In this document: positions 31,940 through 40,484 of the stretch, one piece after another | Layout of the letters: each line of letters opens with the position of its first letter | How positions within the stretch are numbered: the stretch's first letter is position 1 | Assembly (NCBI GenBank): GCA_034189655.1 | Contig: JAXHUE010000003.1 | Span: 1-64,000 of the forward strand | Origin: JAXHUE01 sp034189655 | GTDB lineage: Bacteria; Chloroflexota; Dehalococcoidia; E44-bin15 | Reading direction: 5' to 3' | DNA: 64,000 nucleotides | Position numbers and translations under genes: made by a program | Notes under the pieces: model-generated | Databases searched by the model: none | What the model was told of the DNA's origin: nothing | What the model saw: only the letters and a program-made list of their open reading frames with translations

Positions 31940-33445
31940 ATGGAGAGGCACTTCGATATAGATATAGATGACCAGGCCAGAGAGGCGCTGCGGGGCATAG
32001 CCCACGTACTGGCCGCGCGCTCCGCGGCCGGCTACTTGAGTGGCGGCTCGGTGCGCGATGCCCTCCTGGGGCGTGCCCGGGGGGACATCGACATCGCCGT
32101 GGCCGGAGACGCCATGGAGCTTGGGCGCGACATCGCCCGTGAGCTGGGGGGGCGCTACGTCCCCCTCGACCCGGCCAACGGCGTGGCGCGGGTGGTGCTT
32201 TTCCGGGAGCGGCCGCTCCATGTCGATCTCACCTCCCTGCGCGGTGACATCTGGGCCGACCTGGGGCTCCGCGACTTCACCGTAAATGCCATGGCGGTGG
32301 CGCTCTCGGACATCGGTGCCCCTGTGGGTGGGCTCATCGACCCCTTCGGCGGGAGGCGTGACCTGGAGGCCGGCGTGGTGCGCGCCGTGAGCGAGGAGGC
32401 CTTTCCCCGCGATGGGCTGCGCCTCTTCCGCGCCGTGCGCCTGGTCGCCGAGCTGGGGTTCGCCCTCGACGGAGAGACCAGGGAGATGGTGGTGCGCCAC
32501 CACCGGCTCATCGCCTCCGTCGCCGCCGAGAGGGTGAACGACGAGCTGTGTCGCATACTGGCCGCCCCGGGTGCGGTGCCGGCGCTGCGCCTCCTCGACG
32601 AGGTGGGCCTTCTCATAGACATAATCCCAGAGCTCTCCGCGGCGCGGGGGGCTGAGCAGCCGCGGGAGCACTGGTGGGACGTGCTCGAGCACTCCGTGGA
32701 GACGGTGGCCGCAGTGGCGTTCTTGCTGGGCGCGGCCGGCTCACCCCACTGGGGCGAAGAGGTGCGCGCCCTGGTAACGTGGCCCGGGGTGCCTGATGGG
32801 TACTTCCAGCGGGAGGTGGCCGCCGGCCACGCCCGCTCCACCGTGGTGAAGCTAGCGGCCCTGCTCCACGACGTGGCCAAGCCCCAGACCAGGTGCACCG
32901 ACGAGCGGGGGCGCATGCGCTTCTACGGCCACGCCAAGGAGGGGGCACTCATCGCCGACGTGGTCATGGAGCGGCTGCGCTTCAGCGCCCGGGAGCGGGG
33001 GCTGGTGGTGACCATGGTGGGGCACCACCTGCACCCCCGGCAGATGGGTGACATCCCCAGCCGTCGCGCCATCTACCGCTACTTCCGTGATGTCGGCGAT
33101 GCCGCCATCGACACCCTGCTGCTGAACCTCGCCGACCACCTGGCCACCCGCGGCCCGGCGCTCGACCTGGAGGAGTGGCAGCGTCACGTGGACAGCGTGG
33201 CCTACATCCTGGAGCAGCACCTGGGGGGTGAGGACGTGGTGGTGCCGGCGAAGCTGATAAGCGGGCACGACATAATCGAGCGCTTTGGCCTGAGCCCTGG
33301 ACCACAGGTGGGCCAACTCCTGGAGGCGGTACGCGAGGCCTGGGCCGCCGGCGAGGTGAGCAGCCGGGAGGAGGCCCTTGCCCTGGTGCAGAGTATGCTG
33401 CGGGGGAACCCCGTGCCCCTGCCCCAGGCGGCGAGCGCCGAGTAG
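31940..33445 (+). CDS. cca: tRNA nucleotidyltransferase / poly(A) polymerase family protein with HD domain
   Basis: Members of this class II nucleotidyltransferase family add CCA to tRNA 3' ends. The 501-residue protein has the catalytic GGSVRDALLGRARGDIDIAV motif, LRDFTVNAMAV, DPFGGRRDLEAGVVRAV and the RNA-binding-domain RDGLRLFRAVRLVAELGF. The second half carries an HD phosphohydrolase domain (LAALLHDVAKP, then YGHAKEGA and GHHLHPRQM). Stand-alone A-adding or CC-adding enzymes share this architecture, so full CCA activity is inferred. It lies between the def terminator and secD. Confidence 0.9.
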   Translation: MERHFDIDIDDQAREALRGIAHVLAARSAAGYLSGGSVRDALLGRARGDIDIAVAGDAMELGRDIARELGGRYVPLDPANGVARVVLFRERPLHVDLTSLRGDIWADLGLRDFTVNAMAVALSDIGAPVGGLIDPFGGRRDLEAGVVRAVSEEAFPRDGLRLFRAVRLVAELGFALDGETREMVVRHHRLIASVAAERVNDELCRILAAPGAVPALRLLDEVGLLIDIIPELSAARGAEQPREHWWDVLEHSVETVAAVAFLLGAAGSPHWGEEVRALVTWPGVPDGYFQREVAAGHARSTVVKLAALLHDVAKPQTRCTDERGRMRFYGHAKEGALIADVVMERLRFSARERGLVVTMVGHHLHPRQMGDIPSRRAIYRYFRDVGDAAIDTLLLNLADHLATRGPALDLEEWQRHVDSVAYILEQHLGGEDVVVPAKLISGHDIIERFGLSPGPQVGQLLEAVREAWAAGEVSSREEALALVQSMLRGNPVPLPQAASAE

Positions 33446-33472
33446 AGCGCGTATAGCAATAAGGAAGGTGAT

Positions 33473-34969
33473 TTGAGCAGAAGGAACCTCCTCTGGCTCG
33501 TGGCCATAGTGGCGCTCGCCGCCTTCTCCGTGTGGGTGGTGTCGGTAGACCGCATAAGCCTGCCCGGCATTGGGGAGCGACAGGGCATGGTGCTCGGGCT
33601 CGACTTGAGGGGCGGCGTGTACCTGGAGTACCAGGCCGACTTCAGTGATACCCCGGATACGCAGCGCGGGGAGAAGCTGGAGGAGACCAAGAGGATAATA
33701 GAGAGCCGGGTGAACCGCTTCGGGGTAACCGAGCCCATCATCTATACCATGGGCGAGGACCGCATCGTGGTGCAGCTCCCCGGGTTCGCCGACCTGGAGC
33801 GGGCCAAGCAGCTCGTGGGCAAGACCGCGGAGCTCATCTTTCGCGAGGAGGCCGCCAGTGTGAGCACCGTGCTCGCGGCGGCGGCCGCCGCCGGTGATAC
33901 CGAGCTCACCGTGGACAGTGTCGCCGGGTTGGCCGAGGGGGACTTCTTCGCCGTCGGCAGCGGCCAGACCGCCGAGGCCAAGTCCATCGTGGCCATAGAC
34001 CTGGAGGGCAACGCGCTGACCCTCGATTCCGGCCTCTTCTTCGACCACGAGGCCGACGAGCCCGTGATCGACCTGTGGACGCTGGCCACCGGCACCATCG
34101 ACGGCCAGGAGCGGGCGCTCACCGGTGCCTACTTGAAGCCCGAGAGCTACGTGGACGTCGACCCCACCAGCGGCGCGCCCGTCGTCGCCTTCGAGTGGGA
34201 TGAAGAGGGGGCCGAGCTCTTCTCCCAGGTAACGGGGCGGCTCATCGGGGAGCCGCTCGCCATCTTCCTCGACGAGGAGCTCATCTCGGCGCCTACGGTG
34301 GAGAGCCAGATCAGCGATAGGGGCATCATCACCGGCCTCTCGCTGGAGCAGGCGCAGACGCTGGCCATCCAGCTCAACACCGGTGCCCTGCCCATCACCC
34401 TCCACGAGGTGCGGATGCAGAAGGTAGACCCCACCCTGGGCGCCGACTCACTGCAGAAGAGCCTGGTGGCGGGCATCGTGGGGCTGGCACTGGTGCTCAT
34501 CTTCATGATGGTGTACTACCGCCTGCCCGGTGCCGTGGCCAGCCTGGCCCTCATCATCTATGCCCTGCTGGTGCTCATGCTCTTCAAGCTCATCCCGGTC
34601 ACGCTCACACTGGCCGGCATCGCCGCACTGGTGCTGTCCATCGGCATGGCGGTGGATGCCAACATCCTCATCTTCGAGCGGATGCGGGAGGAGCTGCGGG
34701 CGGGCAAGTCGCTGGGGGCCGCCGTGGAGGCCGGGTTCTCCCGTGCCTGGCCGGCGATACGTGACAGCAACATCTCCACCTTCATCACCTGTGCCATCCT
34801 GTACTGGTTCGGCTCCAGGTTCGGCGCGGCACCGGTGATGGGGTTTGCCCTCACCCTGTTCGTCGGCGTTGCCGTGAGCATGTTCACTGCCATGGTGGTA
34901 ACCAGGACGTTCATGCGCCTTATCGTGCCCACGTCGTTTGCCAAGAGGAGTGCGCTATTCCGAGCGTAG
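33473..34969 (+). CDS. secD: Protein translocase subunit SecD
   Basis: SecD with SecF uses the proton gradient to help proteins leave the Sec channel. The 498-residue protein has a single N-terminal membrane helix (about 7-24), the signature LGLDLRGGVYLEYQ, and the P1 domain with a DRIVVQLPG strand. Five C-terminal helices contain GADSLQKSLVAGIVG and the conserved VDANILIFERMREEL. Residues about 127-203 form an inserted Ala/Gly/Asp-rich beta-type segment not expected in compact SecD proteins. The start is TTG at 33473 with AGGAAGG upstream. secF follows after 10 bases. Confidence 0.95.
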   Translation: MSRRNLLWLVAIVALAAFSVWVVSVDRISLPGIGERQGMVLGLDLRGGVYLEYQADFSDTPDTQRGEKLEETKRIIESRVNRFGVTEPIIYTMGEDRIVVQLPGFADLERAKQLVGKTAELIFREEAASVSTVLAAAAAAGDTELTVDSVAGLAEGDFFAVGSGQTAEAKSIVAIDLEGNALTLDSGLFFDHEADEPVIDLWTLATGTIDGQERALTGAYLKPESYVDVDPTSGAPVVAFEWDEEGAELFSQVTGRLIGEPLAIFLDEELISAPTVESQISDRGIITGLSLEQAQTLAIQLNTGALPITLHEVRMQKVDPTLGADSLQKSLVAGIVGLALVLIFMMVYYRLPGAVASLALIIYALLVLMLFKLIPVTLTLAGIAALVLSIGMAVDANILIFERMREELRAGKSLGAAVEAGFSRAWPAIRDSNISTFITCAILYWFGSRFGAAPVMGFALTLFVGVAVSMFTAMVVTRTFMRLIVPTSFAKRSALFRA

Positions 34970-34979
34970 GAGAGGCCCG

Positions 34980-35918
34980 TTGATCGACTTCGTTGGCCGG
35001 AGAAAGTGGTACTTCATCGCCTCTGCCGCGGTGATACTGGTCGGGGTGATCGCGCTCGGCGTTCTCGGGCTCAACTGGGGCATCGAGTTCACCAGTGGCT
35101 CGGTGATGACGCTCGACTTCGAGCAGCCGGTCACCGGGGAGCAGCTCCGGGGGGCCCTGGCCACCCTGGGGCACGAGGAGGCCATCGTGCAGGGGGCCGA
35201 GGGCGACACCTTCATGGTGCGCACCGCCAAGCTCGCCGAGGACGCCGTAGACCCCACTACCGGCGAGCACATGAGCGAGGAGGAGTGGCTGCGCCGGGGG
35301 CTGGAGGAGAGCTTCGGCCCCGTGGAGATCGTGAGCTCCTACGACGTATCCCCCAGCCTGGCCCGGGACATCGTCAACTATGCCTCCTATGCCGTGGCCC
35401 TGGCCGCGGTGGGCATCCTGGTCTACATCACGTGGGCCTTCCGCCGCCTGGTGCGGCCCTTCCGCTTCGGGGTCACCGCCATCATCGCACTGGTGCACGA
35501 TGTGCTCATCGTGCTCGGCTGCTCCGCCCTGCTGGGGATGGAGGTAGACGCCATGTTCATCACCGCCATCCTCACCGTGGTGGGCTACAGCGTGAACGAT
35601 ACCATCGTGGTCTTCGACCGCATCCGGGAGAATGCCGCCCGTGCGAGCAGCCAGCCACTTGAGTTCATAGTGAACAGCAGCATCATGGAGGTCATGGGGC
35701 GCTCCCTGAACACCAGCTTGAGCACCCTGTTCGTGCTGCTGGCCCTGTTCCTCTTTGGCGGGGCCACCATCCACAACTTCGTCCTGGTGCTCATAATCGG
35801 CGTCGTCGTGGGCACCTACAGCTCCATCTTCGTCGCCAGCCAGTTGCTGGTGGTGTGGGAGCGCAACGACGTGGGCCGTCTCTTCCGCAGGGTGATCCCG
35901 CGGCGGGCGTCGGCATAG
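34980..35918 (+). CDS. secF: Protein translocase subunit SecF
   Basis: The 312-residue SecF has an N-terminal helix (VGRRKWYFIASAAVILVGVIAL), the signature GIEFTSGSVMTLDF, and five C-terminal helices with TAIIALVHDVLIVLG and GYSVNDTIVVFDRIREN. The TTG at 34980 is taken as start because AGGAGAGG precedes it. An in-frame TTG 14 codons earlier lies inside secD and lacks a ribosome-binding site. It forms one unit with secD and is followed by a cation transporter gene after 11 bases. Confidence 0.95.
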   Translation: MIDFVGRRKWYFIASAAVILVGVIALGVLGLNWGIEFTSGSVMTLDFEQPVTGEQLRGALATLGHEEAIVQGAEGDTFMVRTAKLAEDAVDPTTGEHMSEEEWLRRGLEESFGPVEIVSSYDVSPSLARDIVNYASYAVALAAVGILVYITWAFRRLVRPFRFGVTAIIALVHDVLIVLGCSALLGMEVDAMFITAILTVVGYSVNDTIVVFDRIRENAARASSQPLEFIVNSSIMEVMGRSLNTSLSTLFVLLALFLFGGATIHNFVLVLIIGVVVGTYSSIFVASQLLVVWERNDVGRLFRRVIPRRASA

Positions 35919-35929
35919 GGGTTCAGTCC

Positions 35930-36847
35930 ATGTTCAGCACCAGGGCCGGGGCCGCCCGTCTCACCATCATCACCGTCGCCTTCCTCATCGTGCTCAAGGT
36001 AGCGGTGGGGGTGGCGAGTGGCAGCGTGAGCGTGATCGCCCAGGCCACGGACAGCCTGCTCGACCTCTTCGCGGCGCTGGTCACCTTATTCAGCCTGCGC
36101 TTCGCCCAGAGGCCGCCGGACGCCGAGCACCCCTTCGGCCACGGCAAGGCAGAGAGCATAAGCGGGCTGGTGCAGAGCGGCCTGATATTCGCCGCCGCCG
36201 CCTTCATCCTGTACCAGGCCATCACCAGGATCATCTCCGGCGCCGTCATCGAGTACGTCACTGCGGGCATCGCGGTGATGGCGGTGTGCATCGTGGTGAA
36301 CGTCCTCCTCTCTCGCCACCTGCTCCGGGTGGCGCGCAAGGAGGACTCCATAGCGCTGGAGGCCAATGCCCGCAACATCACCACCGACATCTACACCGCG
36401 CTGGGCGTGCTCGCCGGGCTGGTGGTGGTGCAGGTCACCGGCCTGGCCATACTGGACTCCATCATCGCCATCGCGGTGGCCGCGGTCATCGTGAAGACGG
36501 CCCTCGATGTCATCAAGAGGTCGCTCGAGCAGCTCATGGACGTGCGGCTGCCCCCGGAGGAAGAGACGGTGGTGCAGGAAATCATCTGCGCTCACTACGG
36601 GGAAGTGGTGGGCTTCCACGCGCTGCGCACCCGCAAGGCAGGAGACCAGCGCTACATCGACCTCCACCTGGTGGTGGCCCGCGGGACCAGCGTCGGGGAG
36701 TCGCACCGCCTCTGCGAGAAGATCGAGGGGGAGATACAGGAGCGGCTCAGCAACTCCAACGTCACCATCCACGTCGAGCCCTGCCCGCTGGACTGCCCGC
36801 ACTGCGTCAACCCGTGCCCTCTCGCCCAAGACCGTCGGGGCCGCTGA
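35930..36847 (+). CDS. Cation diffusion facilitator with Cys-rich C-terminal tail
   Basis: This 305-residue protein should export divalent metal ions such as Zn, Fe or Mn. Six membrane helices occupy about residues 10-200, with ATDSLLDLFAALVTLFSLR and HPFGHGKAESISGLVQSGL in the family positions and NARNITTDIYTALGVLAG as the second metal site. The cytoplasmic domain ends with HVEPCPLDCPHCVNPCPL, a CxxxCxxCxxxC cluster that is not part of the standard fold and could sense or hand over metal. The ATG at 35930 is preferred to upstream in-frame starts inside secF. Confidence 0.9.
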   Translation: MFSTRAGAARLTIITVAFLIVLKVAVGVASGSVSVIAQATDSLLDLFAALVTLFSLRFAQRPPDAEHPFGHGKAESISGLVQSGLIFAAAAFILYQAITRIISGAVIEYVTAGIAVMAVCIVVNVLLSRHLLRVARKEDSIALEANARNITTDIYTALGVLAGLVVVQVTGLAILDSIIAIAVAAVIVKTALDVIKRSLEQLMDVRLPPEEETVVQEIICAHYGEVVGFHALRTRKAGDQRYIDLHLVVARGTSVGESHRLCEKIEGEIQERLSNSNVTIHVEPCPLDCPHCVNPCPLAQDRRGR

Positions 36848-36848
36848 C

Positions 36849-37970
36849 ATGGCCGGCCTCTACGTTCACATACCCTTCTGCCGCTCCCGCTGCCGCTACT
36901 GCAGCTTCAACTCGTACATGGGCCTGGAGGGGCTCATCCCCCGCTATGTCTCCGCCTTGATCGCCGAGGCCCAGGGCTGGGCCGGTGCCATAGAGGTGGA
37001 CACCATATATTTCGGTGGCGGGACTCCCTCGCTGCTCTCTGCCGGGCAGCTCGGTGACATCCTCGGTGCCCTTCGCCGCGCCTTCGTCGTCGATCCCGGT
37101 GCCGAGATAACCGTGGAGGTCAACCCGGGCACGGCCAGTGCCGGCTCACTGGCGGCGATGCGGGCGCTGGGGGTGAACCGGGTGAGCCTGGGGGTCCAGA
37201 GCCTCGACGACCGTGAGCTTGGGATGCTGGGCCGTATCCACACCGCTGCCGAGGCCGTCGCCGCCTTCGAGATGGCGCGGGGGTCATTCGACAACGTGAG
37301 CATAGACCTGCTCTACGGCCTTCCCGGGCAGGGGCTGGGGCGGTGGCGGCGCACACTGGAGCGGGCCCTGGGGCTGGGGCCGGAGCACCTCTCACTCTAC
37401 CCTTTGAGTGTAGAGGAGGGCACCCCACTGGCGCAGGCAATAGCGCAGGGGCGGATGTCGCCGCCGGACGCCGACCTCGCCGCCGAGATGTACCAGCTGG
37501 CCGAGGAGGCCCTGGGCGCCTACCGCCACTACGAGCTCTCCAACTGGGCGCGGCCGGGAAGGGAGTGCCGCCACAACCTGGCCTACTGGCACAACCTTCC
37601 CTACCTGGGGCTGGGCGCCGGCGCCCACTCCTGCCTTGGGGGGAGCCGCTTTTACAACGTGGCCTCGCCGCGGGAGTACATAGCGCGGGTGGCGGGCGAG
37701 GTGCCCGGTGAGGGGGCCATCGCCGGCTCGGAGCCCATCGCAGAGGCGCTGGAGATGGCGGAGACCATGATCCTGGGGCTTCGGCTGGAGGAGGGGGTGG
37801 GCCTTGACCGTCTTGCCCTGCGCTTCGGCGGGGACGCCGTCGCCCGCTACCGCTCCCAGATAGACGAGCTCAAGTGCCTGGGCCTGCTCGAGGAGGGCGA
37901 GGGCCACGTCCGCCTCACTGCGCGGGGCCGACTCCTGGGGAACGAGGCCTTTCTGCGCTTCCTGCCCTAG
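36849..37970 (+). CDS. hemW: HemW-type radical SAM heme chaperone
   Basis: HemW proteins resemble coproporphyrinogen dehydrogenase but bind heme and act as heme chaperones. The 373-residue protein begins MAGLYVHIPFCRSRCRYCSF, with the cluster cysteines at 11, 15 and 18. The family segments IYFGGGTPSLLS, EVNPGT, VNRVSLGVQSLDD and IDLLYGLPGQ follow. The HNxxYW motif (HNLAYWHNLPYLGLGAGAHS), linked to heme binding, is present and favours HemW over HemN. The ATG lies one base after the transporter stop. Its stop overlaps the convergent gene's stop in a shared CTAG. Confidence 0.93.
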   Translation: MAGLYVHIPFCRSRCRYCSFNSYMGLEGLIPRYVSALIAEAQGWAGAIEVDTIYFGGGTPSLLSAGQLGDILGALRRAFVVDPGAEITVEVNPGTASAGSLAAMRALGVNRVSLGVQSLDDRELGMLGRIHTAAEAVAAFEMARGSFDNVSIDLLYGLPGQGLGRWRRTLERALGLGPEHLSLYPLSVEEGTPLAQAIAQGRMSPPDADLAAEMYQLAEEALGAYRHYELSNWARPGRECRHNLAYWHNLPYLGLGAGAHSCLGGSRFYNVASPREYIARVAGEVPGEGAIAGSEPIAEALEMAETMILGLRLEEGVGLDRLALRFGGDAVARYRSQIDELKCLGLLEEGEGHVRLTARGRLLGNEAFLRFLP

Positions 37971-39001
37971 GCCGTGGGGTGGGACTCCCTGACCGCCTGG
38001 AGGAGGGAGTCGATGGGGGGTGCTCCCCACAGGTGAGAGGCCTTACCCAGGGGGTCGGCGATATCTGGGCTTTCGAGCAGCACGTCCAGGGTGGCCTTCA
38101 CCGAGAAGGCCAGCGCGTCCAGGTCGTAGCCCCCTTCCAGGGTGAACACGGTGCGCCCGTCGCACAGCTCCTCTGCCAGCCCCTTGATGATGCCGGCCAT
38201 GCGGCCGAAGCCGGTCACGCTCACCTGCATCATAGAGATGCGGTCTGCCCAGTGCGCGTCGTACCCTGCGGAGACCAGGATGAGCTGGGGCTGGAAGCCC
38301 CTGGCCGCTGGCACCAGTATCTCCTCGAAGGCCTGGAGGTACTCCTCGTCGCCGCAGCGAGGGGGCAGGGGGACGTTCACCGTGGCCCCCAGGCCCAGGC
38401 CGCTGCCGGTCTCCTCGATGAGTCCAGTGCCGGGGTAGAGGGGGTGCTGGTGCGTGGAGAAGTAGAGGACGCCGGGGTCGCTGTAGAAGGCCTCCTGGGT
38501 GCCGTTGCCGTGGTGGACGTCGAAGTCGACGATGAGGATGCGCTCGAGCCCGTGGTTGCGGATGGCGTGCCTTGCGGCGATGGCGATGTTGTTGAAGACA
38601 CAGAAGCCCATGGCCTCTAATCGCAGGGCGTGGTGTCCTGGGGGCCTCACCAGGGCGAAGGCGCTCTCCACCTTCCCCCTCATCACGGCGTCGACGGCGG
38701 CGATGGTGCCCCCCGCGGCGTAGCAGGCCACCCGGTAGGAGGCCGGCGATACCACGGTATCGATGTCGAGCCACCCCCCGCCCTGGCTGGTGCAGGTCTC
38801 CACGTAGGAGATGAGGCCCGGGGCGTGCACCATCTGCAGCTCCTCCGCTGTGGCGGCGCGGGGGGTCAAGGGCACCAGCTGGGCCATGGTGCCGCTGTCC
38901 TCCAAGAGGGCCACCGTGCTTGCCAGGCGCGAGGGGTGCTCCATGTGGCGCCCGGTATCGTGCTCCATATAGAGTGCGTCGTAGACCAGTCCTACTTTCA
39001 C
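37967..39001 (-). CDS. Histone deacetylase family (acetoin utilisation AcuC-like) protein
   Basis: This 344-residue zinc-dependent deacetylase-fold protein has YDALYMEHDTGRHMEHPSRL at its N-terminus, RPPGHHALRLEAMGFCVFNNIAIAA with the tandem His, ILIVDFDVHHGNGTQEAFY with the metal Asp and His, and LILVSAGYDAHWADRI with the second metal Asp. FTLEGGYDLDAL closes the active site. Bacterial members act on acetylated proteins, polyamines or small molecules; the substrate here is unknown. The GTG start at 39001 follows GGAGG. It has its own promoter at 39048-39020, divergent from nurA. Confidence 0.92.
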   Translation of the reverse strand: MKVGLVYDALYMEHDTGRHMEHPSRLASTVALLEDSGTMAQLVPLTPRAATAEELQMVHAPGLISYVETCTSQGGGWLDIDTVVSPASYRVACYAAGGTIAAVDAVMRGKVESAFALVRPPGHHALRLEAMGFCVFNNIAIAARHAIRNHGLERILIVDFDVHHGNGTQEAFYSDPGVLYFSTHQHPLYPGTGLIEETGSGLGLGATVNVPLPPRCGDEEYLQAFEEILVPAARGFQPQLILVSAGYDAHWADRISMMQVSVTGFGRMAGIIKGLAEELCDGRTVFTLEGGYDLDALAFSVKATLDVLLESPDIADPLGKASHLWGAPPIDSLLQAVRESHPTA

Positions 39002-39019
39002 GTTATATCCTCCGTATCT

Positions 39020-39048
39020 ATGATAGCAGACCGCTCCTCTACGAGCAA
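39020..39048 (-). promoter_or_regulatory. Candidate promoter of the deacetylase-like gene
   Basis: TTGCTC (39048-39043) and TATCAT (39025-39020) have 17-base spacing, with TGC directly before the -10. It faces away from the nurA promoter at 39141. Confidence 0.55.
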
Positions 39049-39140
39049 CACACAGGGCGAGCCGGGCGCGGCATGTGCCTCGTGCAACGAGCGAGCGGCC
39101 GGGGCAGGCCCCTGGCGCGCCCCCTTACAGAGGTGGCGGA

Positions 39141-39169
39141 TTGCCGCGTCCAGTGGCCTATGCTATACT
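39141..39169 (+). promoter_or_regulatory. Candidate promoter of nurA
   Basis: TTGCCG (39141-39146) and TATACT (39164-39169) have 17-base spacing, with TGC directly before the -10. Transcription would begin about 10 bases before the nurA ATG, near its GGAGG site. Confidence 0.55.
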
Positions 39170-39185
39170 CGTGGCGGAGGCCCAG

Positions 39186-40394
39186 ATGCCCATCGACCTG
39201 GTGAGGCTGGCGTTGCAGGTAGAGGGGCTCGCCGCCGAGCTCAAGGCAGGGGAGCGGAAGGCAGGGGAGCGCCTGGAGAGCGCCGTCGCCGCGCTCTGGG
39301 CCCAGGCCGACGCACTCGAGCAGTTTCGCGCCCGGCTCGCCGCGAGCCGTACTAGCTGGCTGGTGGCCGGCCTCGTCGACGGCCTGGGCGGGCGGGTGTC
39401 GCCGCCCCCCTGTCCCGGCGAGTTCACCGTCGTTGCCACCGATGGCTCCCACATCGATGTTGACCGTCACAGCTCGGTGAGGTGCTGCCTGATTAACATC
39501 GGGAGCGCCGTGCTCCGCTACGGTGAGAGCCCTGGGGCCGAGCTCGTGGCCGTGCCCCAGCTCCTCTTCGGCGATGAGCTTATCATCGCCGACCCCTCCG
39601 CCCCCGGGGGTGGCGAGCGCGTCGAGGGGGCGCTCCTGGGGCTTGTGCGCGGCGTGGCCGAGTGCGACGCGCTCGCCGCCCTCCTCGAGGGGCAGCCCGT
39701 AGAGCGGCCCGTGCTGGGCCTCATCGACGGCTCCCTCATCCTGTGGGGCCTGGCGGGGCGAGACTTCGAGGAGCAGAAGAGGTTCGTGAGGGAGGAGCTC
39801 CTCGACCGCCGTTACCTGGACGCCCTCGAGCGCATGAGGGTGCGCAGCGGGCGCGGGCCCTGTGTCCCCGCCAGCTACATAAGCTACCCGCGGAGCGCCG
39901 ACGTAGTGAATGCGCTGCGCGTAGGCCTGTGCCCCCATGATGTCGCCGACTGCGACCGCTACTGCGCCGGGAACAGGGAGCGGGGGTGCGATGCCGTGTC
40001 CGGCGTGTGCGATGCCGACCTCTTCGCGGTGCTCCTCATGCCTGGCCAGAGGTCGGAGGCCTTCGTGAGCGGCTCCCGCTTCATGCAGCGGCACTATGGA
40101 GAGCACCAGATATGCTTCTTCTACTTGAAGCTGGAGGAGGAGGTGGCCCGGGTGGAGGTGCCGCGCTGGGTGGTGGATGGGGGGCTCCTGGACCTGGTGC
40201 ACTGCCTGGTCCTCGACCAGTGCCGCCGCGGGCTGGGCTACCCGGTGGCGCTCCAGGAGGCGCACGAGCAGGCCGTGGTCACCGCCGCCTGTCGCGAGCA
40301 GTTCTGGGGGCTCATGGAGGGCGTCCTTGCCGAGGGCGGCGTGGCGCTGGGGGGCTCGGCCAAGCGCATGAGCAAGCGCACGCGCTGGGTGTAA
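39186..40394 (+). CDS. nurA: NurA nuclease with an unusual Cys cluster
   Basis: NurA is the nuclease partner of the HerA translocase in DNA end resection, best known from archaea. The 402-residue protein has the two catalytic Asp motifs VVATDGSHIDVD (Asp86) and VLGLIDGSLILW (Asp181), a central helical region and the family segment RVEVPRWV near residue 325. Five cysteines at 249, 256, 260, 268 and 275 lie in one 27-residue stretch and look like a metal or iron-sulfur site. The ATG at 39186 follows GGAGG. The next two genes are a HAS-barrel-like gene and herA, which supports the assignment. Confidence 0.88.
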   Translation: MPIDLVRLALQVEGLAAELKAGERKAGERLESAVAALWAQADALEQFRARLAASRTSWLVAGLVDGLGGRVSPPPCPGEFTVVATDGSHIDVDRHSSVRCCLINIGSAVLRYGESPGAELVAVPQLLFGDELIIADPSAPGGGERVEGALLGLVRGVAECDALAALLEGQPVERPVLGLIDGSLILWGLAGRDFEEQKRFVREELLDRRYLDALERMRVRSGRGPCVPASYISYPRSADVVNALRVGLCPHDVADCDRYCAGNRERGCDAVSGVCDADLFAVLLMPGQRSEAFVSGSRFMQRHYGEHQICFFYLKLEEEVARVEVPRWVVDGGLLDLVHCLVLDQCRRGLGYPVALQEAHEQAVVTAACREQFWGLMEGVLAEGGVALGGSAKRMSKRTRWV

Positions 40395-40412
40395 GAGCAG
40401 AGAGGTTCTGCA

Positions 40413-40429
40413 CCGGGGCCAGGCCCCGG
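40413..40429 (+). other. Hairpin between nurA and the HAS-barrel-like gene
   Basis: CCGGGGCC-A-GGCCCCGG forms a strong stem 18 bases after the nurA stop, followed at some distance by an AT-rich stretch (40452-40462). There is no close T tract; it may be an mRNA processing or attenuation site rather than a full terminator. Confidence 0.35.
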
Positions 40430-40484
40430 CGCAGCGCGTCTGTTTGAGTGTATAAGTATTAAAGTGAGGCGTGGGAGAGAGAGC

